Positions 43,213-52,442 of a stretch of DNA of 64,000 bases are shown here, piece after piece. Each line of letters opens with the position of its first letter. The first letter of the stretch is position 1. The position numbers and the translations under genes are program-made. The stretch comes from JAGWBG01 sp034421095 (GTDB lineage: Bacteria > Chloroflexota > Dehalococcoidia > Lucifugimonadales > JAGWBF01): contig DAOUKR010000019.1 in the NCBI GenBank assembly GCA_034421095.1, positions 62,001-126,000 on the forward strand. Reading direction: 5' to 3'. The notes beneath the pieces were generated by a model. The model saw nothing but the letters and a program-made list of their open reading frames with translations, made no database searches and was not told the DNA's origin.

Positions 43213-44697
43213 TTAAGAAGCTTTGGCCGCTTCCAGTTTTTTCTTGACCAACTCGTTGACCAGAGCCGGCTTGGCCTTCCCACCGGTTATCTTCATCACC
43301 TGGCCCACCAGGAACTTGGAGGCCGTGTCTTTACCCCCCAGGTAATCGGAGACTGCCTGGGGATTGGAGCCGATGGCCTCCTCCACTGCCGCTTCCACTG
43401 CCGAGGAGTCGTTTATCTGCACGTAGCCACGCTCTTTGACAACCTCCCCCGGTGGTACGCCGGTTTTGAAGGACTCCTCCAGCACCGCCTTAGCCAGGGT
43501 TGTGCTCACAGTACCGGATTCTATCAAATCTACCACTTCCGCCAGGTAGGAAGGAGTTACCCTGGTGTCGCTTATCTCAATCCCGTTGAGGTTGAGGAGG
43601 CGGCCTAGCTCAACCGTTATCCAGTTGCTTATGGACTTGGCCCGGCTCTCCGGCCGGGGCGTGCCGTCAGGCGTGCCTGCAAGACTCAGGCACTCCTCAA
43701 AGTAGTCTGCTGTGGCTCTGGAGTCGGTCAGCAGATTTGCGTCATAGAGTGGCAAGCCGTACTCCCTCACGAACCGGCTACGCCGACGGGCGGGTAATTC
43801 GGGCAGTCCGGCCCTTATTTCATCAACCCAGGCGGGGTCAATGGTCAGGGGTGGTAAGTCTGGGTCGGGAAAGTAGCGGTAGTCGTGGGCGTACTCTTTG
43901 CTCCGCTGCGAGATGGTCACGTTCCGTTCCTCCACCCACCCTCGGGTCTCCTGAACTACATTTCCGCCGTCCTCTACAATCCGGGTCTGCCGGTCCACCT
44001 CATACTTCAGAGCGTTGTAGACGGCCCGGAAGCTGTTCATATTCTTTACTTCCACCTTGGACATGAGATCTGTGCTTCCCAGGGGCCGGATGCTCACGTT
44101 GGCGTCGCATCGAAAGCTCCCGTCCTGCATGTTACCGGTGGATACCTCAAGGTACTGGAGGATGGAATGCACGGTGTTAAGGTAGTGGCGAGCCTCGTCA
44201 GGGGAGCGCATGTCCGGCTCGCTCACTATCTCCATAAGGGGCACCCCGGAGCGGTTTACGTCCACCAGGCTATGGGGTCCCCACTGGGACTCTCGGACGT
44301 GCTGGAGCTTGGCTACATCCTCCTCCAGATGCACCCGCGTGATTCCTACTTTGGCGGTGCGGCCGTCCGTTACCACATCCAGACAGCCTTCGGAGGCTAT
44401 GGGGGTGTCGTACTGGGAAATCTGGTAGCCCTTCATCAGGTCGGGATAGGGATAATTCTTCCTGTCGAACTTGGTGTGGGAGGAAATGCGACAGTCCAAG
44501 GCGAGGCCCGTCATGATGGTGTACTCCACGGCCTTCCTGTTAATCACCGGCAGCACGCCGGGCATTCCCAGGCATACGGGACACACCAGACTATTAGGTG
44601 GCGCTGTCTGGTACTCCGCACGGCAAGAGCAGAACATCTTGCTCTCCGTTAGAAGCTGGACGTGGACTTCGAGGCCGATTATGGTTTCGTATTCCAT
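43213..44697 (-). CDS. gatB: Asp-tRNA(Asn)/Glu-tRNA(Gln) amidotransferase subunit B
   Basis: 494 residues. YETIIGLEVHVQLLT begins the protein, followed by MFCSC and CPVCLGMPGVLPVIN (zinc-type cysteines), HLEEDVAKL and SGVPLMEIVSEPDMRSPDEA. A YqeY-type helical tail ends it. With GatA and GatC it amidates misacylated tRNAs; neither is in the window. The frame is open upstream, but 44697 gives the standard N-terminus. The ribosome binding site is weak. Confidence 0.95.
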   Translation of the reverse strand: MEYETIIGLEVHVQLLTESKMFCSCRAEYQTAPPNSLVCPVCLGMPGVLPVINRKAVEYTIMTGLALDCRISSHTKFDRKNYPYPDLMKGYQISQYDTPIASEGCLDVVTDGRTAKVGITRVHLEEDVAKLQHVRESQWGPHSLVDVNRSGVPLMEIVSEPDMRSPDEARHYLNTVHSILQYLEVSTGNMQDGSFRCDANVSIRPLGSTDLMSKVEVKNMNSFRAVYNALKYEVDRQTRIVEDGGNVVQETRGWVEERNVTISQRSKEYAHDYRYFPDPDLPPLTIDPAWVDEIRAGLPELPARRRSRFVREYGLPLYDANLLTDSRATADYFEECLSLAGTPDGTPRPESRAKSISNWITVELGRLLNLNGIEISDTRVTPSYLAEVVDLIESGTVSTTLAKAVLEESFKTGVPPGEVVKERGYVQINDSSAVEAAVEEAIGSNPQAVSDYLGGKDTASKFLVGQVMKITGGKAKPALVNELVKKKLEAAKAS

Positions 44698-44755
44698 GGC
44701 GTTTTTCACGTTCCAGTATAACAAGCCAGGGCAGACAGTGGCAACGAAATTGGGC

Positions 44756-45418
44756 TTACAGTTCCTCCTGCTTCTCAGGCCAGGCGTCCCGCCCAATGAG
44801 AGGGACGAAGCGGCAGGGACCTAGGACATTTACCGTATGGCCTTCACTGGTCCTGACTACCTTTATAAGCTGCTGCTCATCTTGAGTCCCTACGGGAATC
44901 ACCATTCGACCGCCTGCAGCCATTTGTGCCATCAGAGATTGGGGCAACTTGGGAGACCCGGCTGTGACCATGATTGCGTTGAAAGGCGAGTCTTCAGGTG
45001 CACCCATGCGGTCGTCAGCCAGTCTGACTTCAACGTTCTTGCATCCCAGGGAATCGAGAGTTGTGGCGGCCCCTCGCGCCAGATTTGAGATTCTTTCCAG
45101 AGTCAGGACCGTTCCCTTGGGCAGGAGGCGGGAGAGGATGGCTGCCTGGTAGCCGCTGCCCGTACCCACCTCCAGCACTTTCTCGTCGCCCCTTAGCTCC
45201 AGCATACTGGTCATCAAGGCGATGATGTAAGGTTGGGATATGGTCTGACCATTCCCTATGGGCAGGGCCACGTCTTTGTAGGCCATGTGACGTACTTCAG
45301 AGGGCACGAAAAGCTCCCTTGGTACCTGTTCCATAGCCCCGAGGACCTTTTCGTCGTGTATTTCCTTTCGCAGGTTGTTGAAAAGGCTCCGTTTCTCCCT
45401 TCCCATGCCCACTTCCAT
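44756..45418 (-). CDS. pcm: Protein-L-isoaspartate O-methyltransferase
   Basis: 220 residues from the ATG at 45418, which has GGAGG nine bases upstream; that site directly abuts the ATG at 45427. The SAM site is VLEVGTGSGYQAAILSRL, with PIGNGQTISQPYIIALM before it. It methylates damaged isoaspartyl residues for repair. It is the first gene of a minus-strand run through gatB, secG, the SAM hydrolase and E1. A SAM-hydrolase gene in the same run is a loose thematic link. Confidence 0.92.
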   Translation of the reverse strand: MEVGMGREKRSLFNNLRKEIHDEKVLGAMEQVPRELFVPSEVRHMAYKDVALPIGNGQTISQPYIIALMTSMLELRGDEKVLEVGTGSGYQAAILSRLLPKGTVLTLERISNLARGAATTLDSLGCKNVEVRLADDRMGAPEDSPFNAIMVTAGSPKLPQSLMAQMAAGGRMVIPVGTQDEQQLIKVVRTSEGHTVNVLGPCRFVPLIGRDAWPEKQEEL

Positions 45419-45540
45419 TGCCGTCATCCTCCGCTCACCTTCACTATATCACCGCAAGAGGCGACTAACAACTTGTGTGCCCGCGTTGGCCAGGACCTTT
45501 CAATTCTCGAAGCTAAGTGCAATGCAGGCCCCCGCCGCGT

Positions 45541-45652
45541 GTCATTCCGAACGGAGAGCAGTCCGCCTGGGGCGGAAGGAATCTAAAGGCTCTGCCCATA
45601 TAGCTACGGTGCCTTATATGAAACATCCTGGATTCGTCGCTGCGCTGGGAAT
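45541..45652. repeat. Dispersed repeat interrupted by an insertion sequence
   Basis: It starts GTCATTCCGAACGG, has GGCGGAAGGAATC inside, and runs to TTCGTCGCTGCGCTGGGAAT, where the IS begins. The other end (GGAATGACA, 46701-46709) lies beyond the IS. Joined, the copy has inverted ends GTCATTCC and GGAATGAC. Confidence 0.75.
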
Positions 45653-46700
45653 TGTAGATGTCAGATAATTCGCTGACAGATTGGTATAAAGGGAAGAGAC
45701 CAATCTGGAGGCAAAGATGCGAGACAACAGGAAAGACGGGACGATAGAAAGGAACTACATACAGAAGTGGCGGTTTCTCATCAGAGAGTACCAACTGGTC
45801 AAGGCGAAGAAGCATCCCCGGTTCCGGTTCGTCCAGGACTTCTACGCCTTTCATGGCACCAACCGCCAGACCTTCGCCAAGTACTACAACCGCTACCTGG
45901 AGGAAGGAGGCGATGGGGCCCTACTGCCCCACAAGCGAGGTCCCAAGTGGAGGAGTCGTCGCACCTTGCCTTACATAGAGGAGAAGGTGCTGGAACTGAG
46001 GCGGAGGGGTATCAATCGGTATGAGATATATGGGATACTGAAACCCGTACTGAAGAGCCACACGCCAGCGCCCTCCACCATCTATGCCATAACCAAGCGT
46101 CATGGCCTGAACAGGCTGAACAGACCGATGGAGCAGTCGAAGCGAAGTATCATCAAGAGCCGTGCCGGGGAGTTGGGTCATCTGGACTGTCACCACCTGA
46201 GTCGAGACCTGATGGTGGGGACCAGGAAGCGCTACTACCTCGTGTCTCTGCTGGACGCCTGCACCCGCATAGCCTGGGCCGAGGTGGTAGAGGAGTTGAA
46301 GAGCCTGGACGTGATGTTCGCTGCCCTCAAGAGCATCAACCTGCTGAATGCAGAGTACGGGATAAGGTTTGAGGCTATCCTCACTGACAATGGGCCGGAG
46401 GTGGCCTCTCGCGGCAATGTTGCCCAACATCCCTTTGAGAGGATGCTCAGTGAGTTGGGGATCAAGCATCGCTACACCAGGCCCTATCGTCCCCAGACCA
46501 ACGGGAAGGTAGAGCGGTTCTGGAGGACCCTGAATGAGGACCTGATAGAGGGGACCACCTTCGAGTCGGTGGATGAGTTAAAGGATGAGTTGATGCAGTA
46601 CCTCATTTACTACAACACAGCAAGGCCCCACCAGGGACTACAGGGTAAGACTCCTCTCCAAGCACTGGAACTTTTGTCAACGAATTAGCTAACACATACA
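45653..46700 (+). mobile_element. IS481-like insertion sequence, complete, 1048 bp
   Basis: The ends are imperfect inverted repeats of about 25-30 bases: TGTAGATGTCAGATAATTCG at the left and the complement of TGTATGTGTTAGCTAATTCG at the right. GGAAT flanks it on both sides (45648-45652 and 46701-46705), a 5-bp target duplication. It holds one full transposase gene. The intact ends, target duplication and gene suggest a recent, possibly active element. Confidence 0.88.
45717..46688 (+). CDS. IS481-like transposase (DDE integrase core)
   Basis: 323 residues. The N-terminal helix-turn-helix (about 1-120) is followed by an integrase core. The catalytic residues are Asp in GHLDCHH, Asp in ILTDNGPEV and Glu in NGKVERFWRTL. 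The end YYNTARPHQGLQGKTP is typical of integrase-core transposases. TGGAGG lies five bases before the ATG. It is complete, with no frameshift. Confidence 0.9.
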   Translation: MRDNRKDGTIERNYIQKWRFLIREYQLVKAKKHPRFRFVQDFYAFHGTNRQTFAKYYNRYLEEGGDGALLPHKRGPKWRSRRTLPYIEEKVLELRRRGINRYEIYGILKPVLKSHTPAPSTIYAITKRHGLNRLNRPMEQSKRSIIKSRAGELGHLDCHHLSRDLMVGTRKRYYLVSLLDACTRIAWAEVVEELKSLDVMFAALKSINLLNAEYGIRFEAILTDNGPEVASRGNVAQHPFERMLSELGIKHRYTRPYRPQTNGKVERFWRTLNEDLIEGTTFESVDELKDELMQYLIYYNTARPHQGLQGKTPLQALELLSTN

Positions 46701-46903
46701 GGAATGACAGCGGACGAGTTTCCTTTGGGGCGACACAGGAGGTCATGCAAAGGTTTCCCCGAAGCGGTAGTGATGAAAATTACCACCAAATATTAGAAGG
46801 ACCCGAATCCCCCGGCCAATTCCGGGGTATCCGTTGATTTTTCCGCCCAAAAGCTGTTTAATATCACTAATTGGAGAATAGCTTCAACCTAGGAGGGGGG
46901 AAT

Positions 46904-47137
46904 ATGCTGAGCATTACCCTGTTTTGCCCTCACCATCTTCAGGAAGAGACCATAGAGTTGCCGGATAGCTACCGGTATTTCGAGGGCGAGATACAGTGCA
47001 GACCCAATCCCAGTTCCGGTGTGAGACCCCACCCCCTTGAAGTCTGGATTATCCGGGGTTTGTTAGTTGACGTCGAGCGTTCCAGGCATTACGGCTTCAC
47101 CTCCCCGGGAGAAGAGTCGCCCTTTCGAAAGGGCTAG
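46904..47137 (+). CDS. Small protein of unknown function
   Basis: 77 residues from the ATG at 46904, with AGGAGGGG at good spacing. It has LFCPHHLQEETIELP near the start, and a single further Cys in EIQCRPNP. A C-x-x-H pair and the later Cys could bind metal, but this is weak. No family is recognised. It overlaps the convergent metallopeptidase gene by about 40 bases. The good ribosome binding site supports it being real. Confidence 0.5.
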   Translation: MLSITLFCPHHLQEETIELPDSYRYFEGEIQCRPNPSSGVRPHPLEVWIIRGLLVDVERSRHYGFTSPGEESPFRKG

Positions 47138-48437
47138 CGGCCTGCCCGCTGTGGCCCTTCGGTGCCTTGGACTCTGATAGGGTGCGCAGGTGTTCCTGGA
47201 ACTCCTGATAGCTACCGAAGCCGGCCATCGTCCTTATGAAATCTCCCAGAGAGTCTGAGGTATCCCTCAATCGCTGGACCTCGTTACCTATGGGACTTAC
47301 GGAGGCCGGGCTGGCGGCGTAAGTGCCGTGGAAGGCGAAATACGCCTGATTCAGCTTGCGAATTTGGAAGCCATTGTCCACAAATAGCCGGCGGCGCTCC
47401 TCCATATACGCCTCTGCATCCTCTACCCTTCCCTCTGCAAGCAACTCGTCCACTCTCAGCCGGGTCTCGCGCATGTCCCGTGGGAAGTCGAAGGCCAGTT
47501 CATCAGGCTCTTCATCGGTGGACGTGCTTTGGGGAGGCATCTCCAGCTTCTGTCCGGTTATGGACTCGTAGACCCTGCTTCCCAACTCCCGCCCTGCGAG
47601 ATCGGCTGCCGTCTCGTTGAGGGTGTTCATATCGCTGCTGCTGAAGATGTTCCAGCCAAGAGGACGGAAAAACCAGTAAACGTGAAGCCACTCGTGGGCC
47701 GCAGTGATGGCGGCGTGGCCCAGGGACGAGTCGCCTCTGACCATGGTTGGATAGGTTGCTATGCCACCGATGCCTGTCACCAGAGCCGAAAGGTTCTGTT
47801 CACGGAATATCTTCTCCTCCAGAGCGTCCATGTCCTCGACCCTCATCCCGGACTTAAGGAGCACCGTCTGTTTTCGCTCTATCCTGTCCCTGGGGGAGAT
47901 TACCAGGACTCTGGGAGGACTCGTCAGGGCTACGTCCACGGGAGGAAATATCAGCCCGATGCGGGATGAGAAACCCTCCTCCACCAGGACGGCGCTAATC
48001 TCCGACTCCAGGGCCTCCTCGGCTTCCGCCCTGATGTTGGATAGCCTGTCTCTTGCGTCGTCCAGGCGATTTTGCAAGTCCTCCGCCCTTTTGCTCTGAT
48101 ACGCGGTCCCGGGCGAGTTGAGGTGCCCGGTCTCATAGGATGGACGAGCTGTAATATCCACCAACGACCTTTCCAGGTCCCGTATCTCCTGCCCAATCCT
48201 GAAGAACTTCTGTAGCTCATCCAACCTCTCCTGATGGCTTCCACGGTTCCAGGGTAGCAAGCTCCCCAGCTTGCGTATCCACTTGTCCGGAAAGTTGGAA
48301 ATCTCCCACGTTATGAGGTCAAAGAGGTAGGGCGATGCGGTCACCTCCACAGGAGAGGAGTGGGACTCTCCTCCACCTATGAAGAGGATAACCAGCGAAA
48401 GGAATACAATGAGGAATGCTTTCTTCAGGCGACGCAT
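47097..48437 (-). CDS. Membrane-anchored or secreted zinc metallopeptidase-like protein
   Basis: 446 residues from the ATG at 48437. A signal or anchor helix fills residues 5-23. A charged coiled-coil-like stretch covers about 68-150. The zinc site is H248-E-W-L-H252, with a candidate third ligand E275 in NETAADLAGRELG, the spacing of gluzincin-type peptidases. A second charged helical region follows at about 310-350. No known family was recalled; the substrate is unknown. The frame is open to 48539, but the chosen start places the signal at the N-terminus. The two ends overlap no essential part of neighbours apart from the small convergent gene. Confidence 0.7.
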   Translation of the reverse strand: MRRLKKAFLIVFLSLVILFIGGGESHSSPVEVTASPYLFDLITWEISNFPDKWIRKLGSLLPWNRGSHQERLDELQKFFRIGQEIRDLERSLVDITARPSYETGHLNSPGTAYQSKRAEDLQNRLDDARDRLSNIRAEAEEALESEISAVLVEEGFSSRIGLIFPPVDVALTSPPRVLVISPRDRIERKQTVLLKSGMRVEDMDALEEKIFREQNLSALVTGIGGIATYPTMVRGDSSLGHAAITAAHEWLHVYWFFRPLGWNIFSSSDMNTLNETAADLAGRELGSRVYESITGQKLEMPPQSTSTDEEPDELAFDFPRDMRETRLRVDELLAEGRVEDAEAYMEERRRLFVDNGFQIRKLNQAYFAFHGTYAASPASVSPIGNEVQRLRDTSDSLGDFIRTMAGFGSYQEFQEHLRTLSESKAPKGHSGQAASPFERATLLPGR

Positions 48438-48634
48438 CTGTACACCTGATTCCAGCATATCATAACGGATAGTTTGAGGTGATGAGGTACTCCGGGTTCC
48501 CATTGCGTTAATGACGTGCTTTTGGCTAAAATAAGGCATTGGAAATTGGTGGACGATGGGGAAGGTCGAGATATAATGTTCAGGCCCTTCTCGTTATTCA
48601 CCCGCGTTTAGAACTGAAGGGGAAGGTGATACTC

Positions 48635-50662
48635 ATGATTGACATCGGTAAGCTACGCAACGTCGCGATTCTGGCTCATGGTGGAGCGGGGAAGACCTCG
48701 GTTGCAGAAGCCCTCATTTTCAACACCAAAGCCACAACCAGGCTCGGCAGGGTAGAAGATGGCAACACAGTATCGGACTACGAGCCTGAGGAGGTGAAGC
48801 GCACCGGCAGCATCCAGACGGCCCTTGTCCCCTGCAATTGGAATGACCACAAGGTAAACTTCCTTGATACCCCCGGGTATGACGATTTCATTGGCGAGGT
48901 CATTTCTGCGCTGAGCGTAGTTGAAGGGGCTGTCATAGTGGTGGCGGCCACCTCCGGGGTGGAGGTGGGCACGGAGCGAAGCTGGAGCAGGTGTGAAGAG
49001 GAAGGTATTCCACGTCTGATTTTCATTAACAAGATGGACAGGGAGAACGCCGATTTCTACCGCTCACTGGAGAGCATACAGGCCCAGTTTGGGAGAAAGT
49101 GTTTGCCCTTGCAGATACCCATAGGCGCAGAGCAAAGCTTCAAAGGGTTTGTAGACCTCCTCCGACTCCCTGATGAGGTCCCCGACGAAGTGGCCGAGCA
49201 GGTTGCGGAGGCCAGAGAGCGCCTCGTAGAAGGGGTTGCAGAGACCGACGACGACCTGGTTGCCAAGTATCTTGAGGGGGAGGAGATTACCCAGGAAGAG
49301 CTTGCCCAGGGTATAAGGAAGGCGACATTATCGGGTGATATAGTGCCTGTTCTGGTTGGGTCATCCATGATGAACATAGGAGTGGTGGAGCTTCTGGACG
49401 TGGTTGTGGATTGTTTGCCGTCTCCCCTGGAGGGTAGGCAAGTATATGCCACCAACGTAGCTACCGGAGAGTTGGAGGAGATAGACCACGACCCCGCAGC
49501 GCCACTTGCGGCTTCCGTGTTCAAGACCACCGCAGACCCCTTCGTCGGCAAGCTGTCCGTCTTTCGGGTATATGGAGGCACCCTGCAAAGCAACTCCGAA
49601 GTTTGGAACCAGTCCAGAGAGCAGGGGGAGCGCATAGGACAAGTGTACGTCCTCCGGGGAAAGAACCAGGACCAGGCCCAGGAGATTGGGCCGGGGGACA
49701 TTGGGGCCGTGTCCAAGCTGAATGCCACAGTTACGGGGGATACCCTGTGCCAGCGAGACCACCGCATAGTCTTTGAGCCTGTAAAATTCCCCGTAGGGTA
49801 TTACACCATGGCTGTTTCTCCCAAGACCAAGGCCGACGTGGAAAAGATGTCCTCGGCCCTCAGCCGCATAGTCGAGGAAGACCCGAGCCTCCGTGTCACC
49901 AGGGAACCCGACACCAGTGAGACCCTTGTCTCCGGCTTGGGTGATGCCCATATAGAGGTCAATATGGAGAGAATACGTCGGAAATTTGGTACCGATCTCG
50001 AGCTCCGGCTACCCAGGGTCCCTTATAAGGAGACCATAACCTCCGTAACCAGGGCCGAGTATAAACATAAGAAACAGACCGGCGGGCACGGCCAGTATGG
50101 TCACGTCCTTATACGCCTGGAACCCCTGGACCGAGGAGAGGGATTCGAGTTTGGAGAGGAAGTGGTCGGAGGCTCCGTCCCCAAAGAGTACATACCCTCA
50201 GTAGAAAAAGGAGTAGTCAAGACTCTCCAGGAGGGTGTGGTAGCGGGCTTCCCGGTGGTGGACGTGAAGGCTATCCTCTATGACGGCAGCTTCCACGACG
50301 TGGACTCTTCCGGCATCTGCTTTGAGATAGCCGGCTCCTATGCCATGAGAAAGGGCGTAAACGAAGCCCATCCAATCCTCCTTGAGCCCATTATGAAGCT
50401 TACCGTCACCGTTCCCGACAACTTCAGTGGCGAAATAATGGGTGACGTAAATAGCAAGAGGGGCAGGATTATGGGCATGGTCCCTGAGAATGGGGAGACA
50501 GTTATTGAGGCCGAAGTACCCCAAGGAGAACTGCTTCGCTACGCCACCGACTTGCGAGCGTTGACCCAGGGTCGTGGCAGCTACGTCGTGGAGTTCAGCC
50601 ATTACGAGGGGGTGCCTCAAAATATCACTCAGCGTGTGGTCGAAGAGTCCAAGAAAGCCTGA
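48635..50662 (+). CDS. Elongation factor G-like GTPase (EF-G2 type)
   Basis: 675 residues. The G domain has AHGGAGKT (14-21), FLDTPGYDDF and FINKMDREN; domains II to V follow, including the HVLIRLEPL and VPENGETVIEAEVPQGEL regions. It belongs to the EF-G-like paralogues that are not the main translocase: it is not next to rpsL/rpsG/tuf and starts without the usual D-x-x-RNIGI. Its function in the family is uncertain; recycling or stress roles have been proposed. The ATG at 48635 follows GAAGGGGAAGG. Confidence 0.85.
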   Translation: MIDIGKLRNVAILAHGGAGKTSVAEALIFNTKATTRLGRVEDGNTVSDYEPEEVKRTGSIQTALVPCNWNDHKVNFLDTPGYDDFIGEVISALSVVEGAVIVVAATSGVEVGTERSWSRCEEEGIPRLIFINKMDRENADFYRSLESIQAQFGRKCLPLQIPIGAEQSFKGFVDLLRLPDEVPDEVAEQVAEARERLVEGVAETDDDLVAKYLEGEEITQEELAQGIRKATLSGDIVPVLVGSSMMNIGVVELLDVVVDCLPSPLEGRQVYATNVATGELEEIDHDPAAPLAASVFKTTADPFVGKLSVFRVYGGTLQSNSEVWNQSREQGERIGQVYVLRGKNQDQAQEIGPGDIGAVSKLNATVTGDTLCQRDHRIVFEPVKFPVGYYTMAVSPKTKADVEKMSSALSRIVEEDPSLRVTREPDTSETLVSGLGDAHIEVNMERIRRKFGTDLELRLPRVPYKETITSVTRAEYKHKKQTGGHGQYGHVLIRLEPLDRGEGFEFGEEVVGGSVPKEYIPSVEKGVVKTLQEGVVAGFPVVDVKAILYDGSFHDVDSSGICFEIAGSYAMRKGVNEAHPILLEPIMKLTVTVPDNFSGEIMGDVNSKRGRIMGMVPENGETVIEAEVPQGELLRYATDLRALTQGRGSYVVEFSHYEGVPQNITQRVVEESKKA

Positions 50663-51038
50663 GAGGTCGCAAGAGCGTAATGGCGTAATAATTTCCTAAA
50701 GCTGTGTGAGGGCTGTGCGCAGGGGTGAGGGGTGTCTGTTCCTTGCCCCTGCGCCGTCTAGCGCGACGGCAGAGCCTTTAGTTCCTTCTCCCTTTTGTGA
50801 AAGAAGGTTAGAGCCTGCCCTTAGCTTGCCGAATGGATAAGGGATCGCCCTACTTTGCAGGCAAGGCCATAGATTCCGGCTCATGGGAGCAAGTAACAAG
50901 AGAGGTCAAGAACATGCTGAACCCCGTAGCCGGGGTTCTTTGTGTCCTTGTTGCAGTAGGAATATAATAGGGAAATCCTATGGTGAGTAGGTAGCTTGCC
51001 TGATGCCGTGTCGGTTTTGAGAAGGAGCGGTGAAAAAC
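50663..51038. other. Intergenic region between the EF-G2 gene and the MoxR-like gene
   Basis: 376 bases with a strong hairpin at 50717-50754 and further short inverted repeats (CCTTCTCCCTTTTG with GAAAGAAGG at 50780-50810). TATAAT near 50964 may be a -10 box for the downstream pair. No gene seen. Confidence 0.4.
50717..50754 (+). terminator. Stem-loop after the EF-G2 gene
   Basis: GCGCAGGGG pairs with CCCCTGCGC, a 9-bp perfect stem that can be extended inwards, with a loop of about 20 bases. It stands 55 bases after the stop. No T-run follows, so it may be a factor-assisted or mRNA-end hairpin. Its arms resemble the stem at 2975-3000. Confidence 0.45.
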
Positions 51039-52439
51039 ATGCCGTCAAAGATAAAGCCGAGGACAATCGGAGAACTCCGGGACAGCGGTTACAAAGTCCT
51101 CTCCGTCCGTGAGGAATTACGCAAAAACCTGGTGAACAAGCTGAAGAAGAAGCAGGACATGTTTCCTGGCATAATCGGCTTCGATGAGACCGTGCTGCCC
51201 CAGTTGCAGAACGCCATACTGGCAGGACAGGATATAGTCCTCTTGGGCGAGCGTGGCCAGGCCAAGTCACGCCTCATTCGCCACCTGGTGGGCCTGCTGG
51301 ACAGCGAGATACCGGTGATAGCCGGGAGTGAGATTAACGAAAACCCTTACAACCCCATCACCAAAGCCTGTCAGGAGAGGCTGAAGCAGTATGGGGATGA
51401 CGTGGAAATAGACTGGGTGCCCAGAGAGGCCAGATATACGGAGAAGCTGGCGACCCCCGACATCTCCATAGCGGACCTTATAGGCGAGATAGACCCCATC
51501 AAAGTCGCCGAGGGGCGCTATCTATCCGACGAGCTTACGATACATTTTGGCCTCATCCCCCGGTCCAACCGGGGCATCTTCTCCATCAATGAGCTTCCGG
51601 ACCTTGCGGAACGAATACAGGTGGGCATGTTCAACCTGATGGAGGAGCGGGACGTGCAGATAAAGGGTTACCGCATCCGTATGCCCCTGGACGTGTACGT
51701 GGTAGCCACCGCTAACCCCGAAGACTATACCAACCGTGGCCGAATTATCACCCCTTTGAAGGACCGCTACGGTGCCCAGATACGCACCCACTACCCCAGG
51801 AACATCCATGACGAGATAACCATAATGGAGCAGGAGCGATCCCGATTCCCCAGCGAGCGGGACATATCCACGCCCCAGTATATGAAGGAGATTATAGCCG
51901 AGATTACCTCCCTCGCGCGCCGTAGCTCCGACATCAACCAGCGCTCCGGCGTGAGTGTCAGGGTCTCCATTGCCAACTATGAGACGGTGGTCAGCAATGC
52001 CCTGCGCCGGGCCATTCTTCAGGGCGAAAAAAAGGTGAGCCCACGAATAAGTGATCTCCCATATATATTATCGTCCTTCGCAGGCAAGATAGAGCTTGAG
52101 ACTTTCGAGGATGGGCGCGAGTACAAAATAATGGAGGACTTGTCCAAAAAAGCCGTCCTCAACGTTTTCAAGATGTATTTTGACGTAGGCGAGTTGGAGA
52201 CAATCGTCCAACAGTTCGACGAGGGTGCAAGGGTGGAAACCGGGAGTGATAAACCGTCCGATAGGTATGTAGAGTTGCTGGAACGGATAGAAGGCCTCTC
52301 CGACGCTGTGAACAGCCTAGGGGCCGGCGGGAGGTCAGAGCTTGTCGCTTCCGCCGCAGAGTTTGTACTGGAGGGCCTTCATCTTAACCGCAAGCTAAAC
52401 CGGGATCAGGTGGAGAAGGGATTTCGCTATAGGAGCTAG
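51039..52439 (+). CDS. MoxR/ChlI-like AAA+ ATPase
   Basis: 466 residues. Walker A is the variant GERGQAKS (70-77) with Ala before the Lys, as seen in MoxR/RavA-type ATPases. Walker B lies in RGIFSINELPDL, and sensor 1 in VVATANPEDY. The lid follows to about 340, then a helical C-terminal region. With the VWA protein encoded three bases downstream it should form a chaperone or metal-insertase-like pair. The GTG at 51030 is too near GGAGC, so the ATG at 51039 is preferred. Confidence 0.82.
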   Translation: MPSKIKPRTIGELRDSGYKVLSVREELRKNLVNKLKKKQDMFPGIIGFDETVLPQLQNAILAGQDIVLLGERGQAKSRLIRHLVGLLDSEIPVIAGSEINENPYNPITKACQERLKQYGDDVEIDWVPREARYTEKLATPDISIADLIGEIDPIKVAEGRYLSDELTIHFGLIPRSNRGIFSINELPDLAERIQVGMFNLMEERDVQIKGYRIRMPLDVYVVATANPEDYTNRGRIITPLKDRYGAQIRTHYPRNIHDEITIMEQERSRFPSERDISTPQYMKEIIAEITSLARRSSDINQRSGVSVRVSIANYETVVSNALRRAILQGEKKVSPRISDLPYILSSFAGKIELETFEDGREYKIMEDLSKKAVLNVFKMYFDVGELETIVQQFDEGARVETGSDKPSDRYVELLERIEGLSDAVNSLGAGGRSELVASAAEFVLEGLHLNRKLNRDQVEKGFRYRS

Positions 52440-52442
52440 AAA

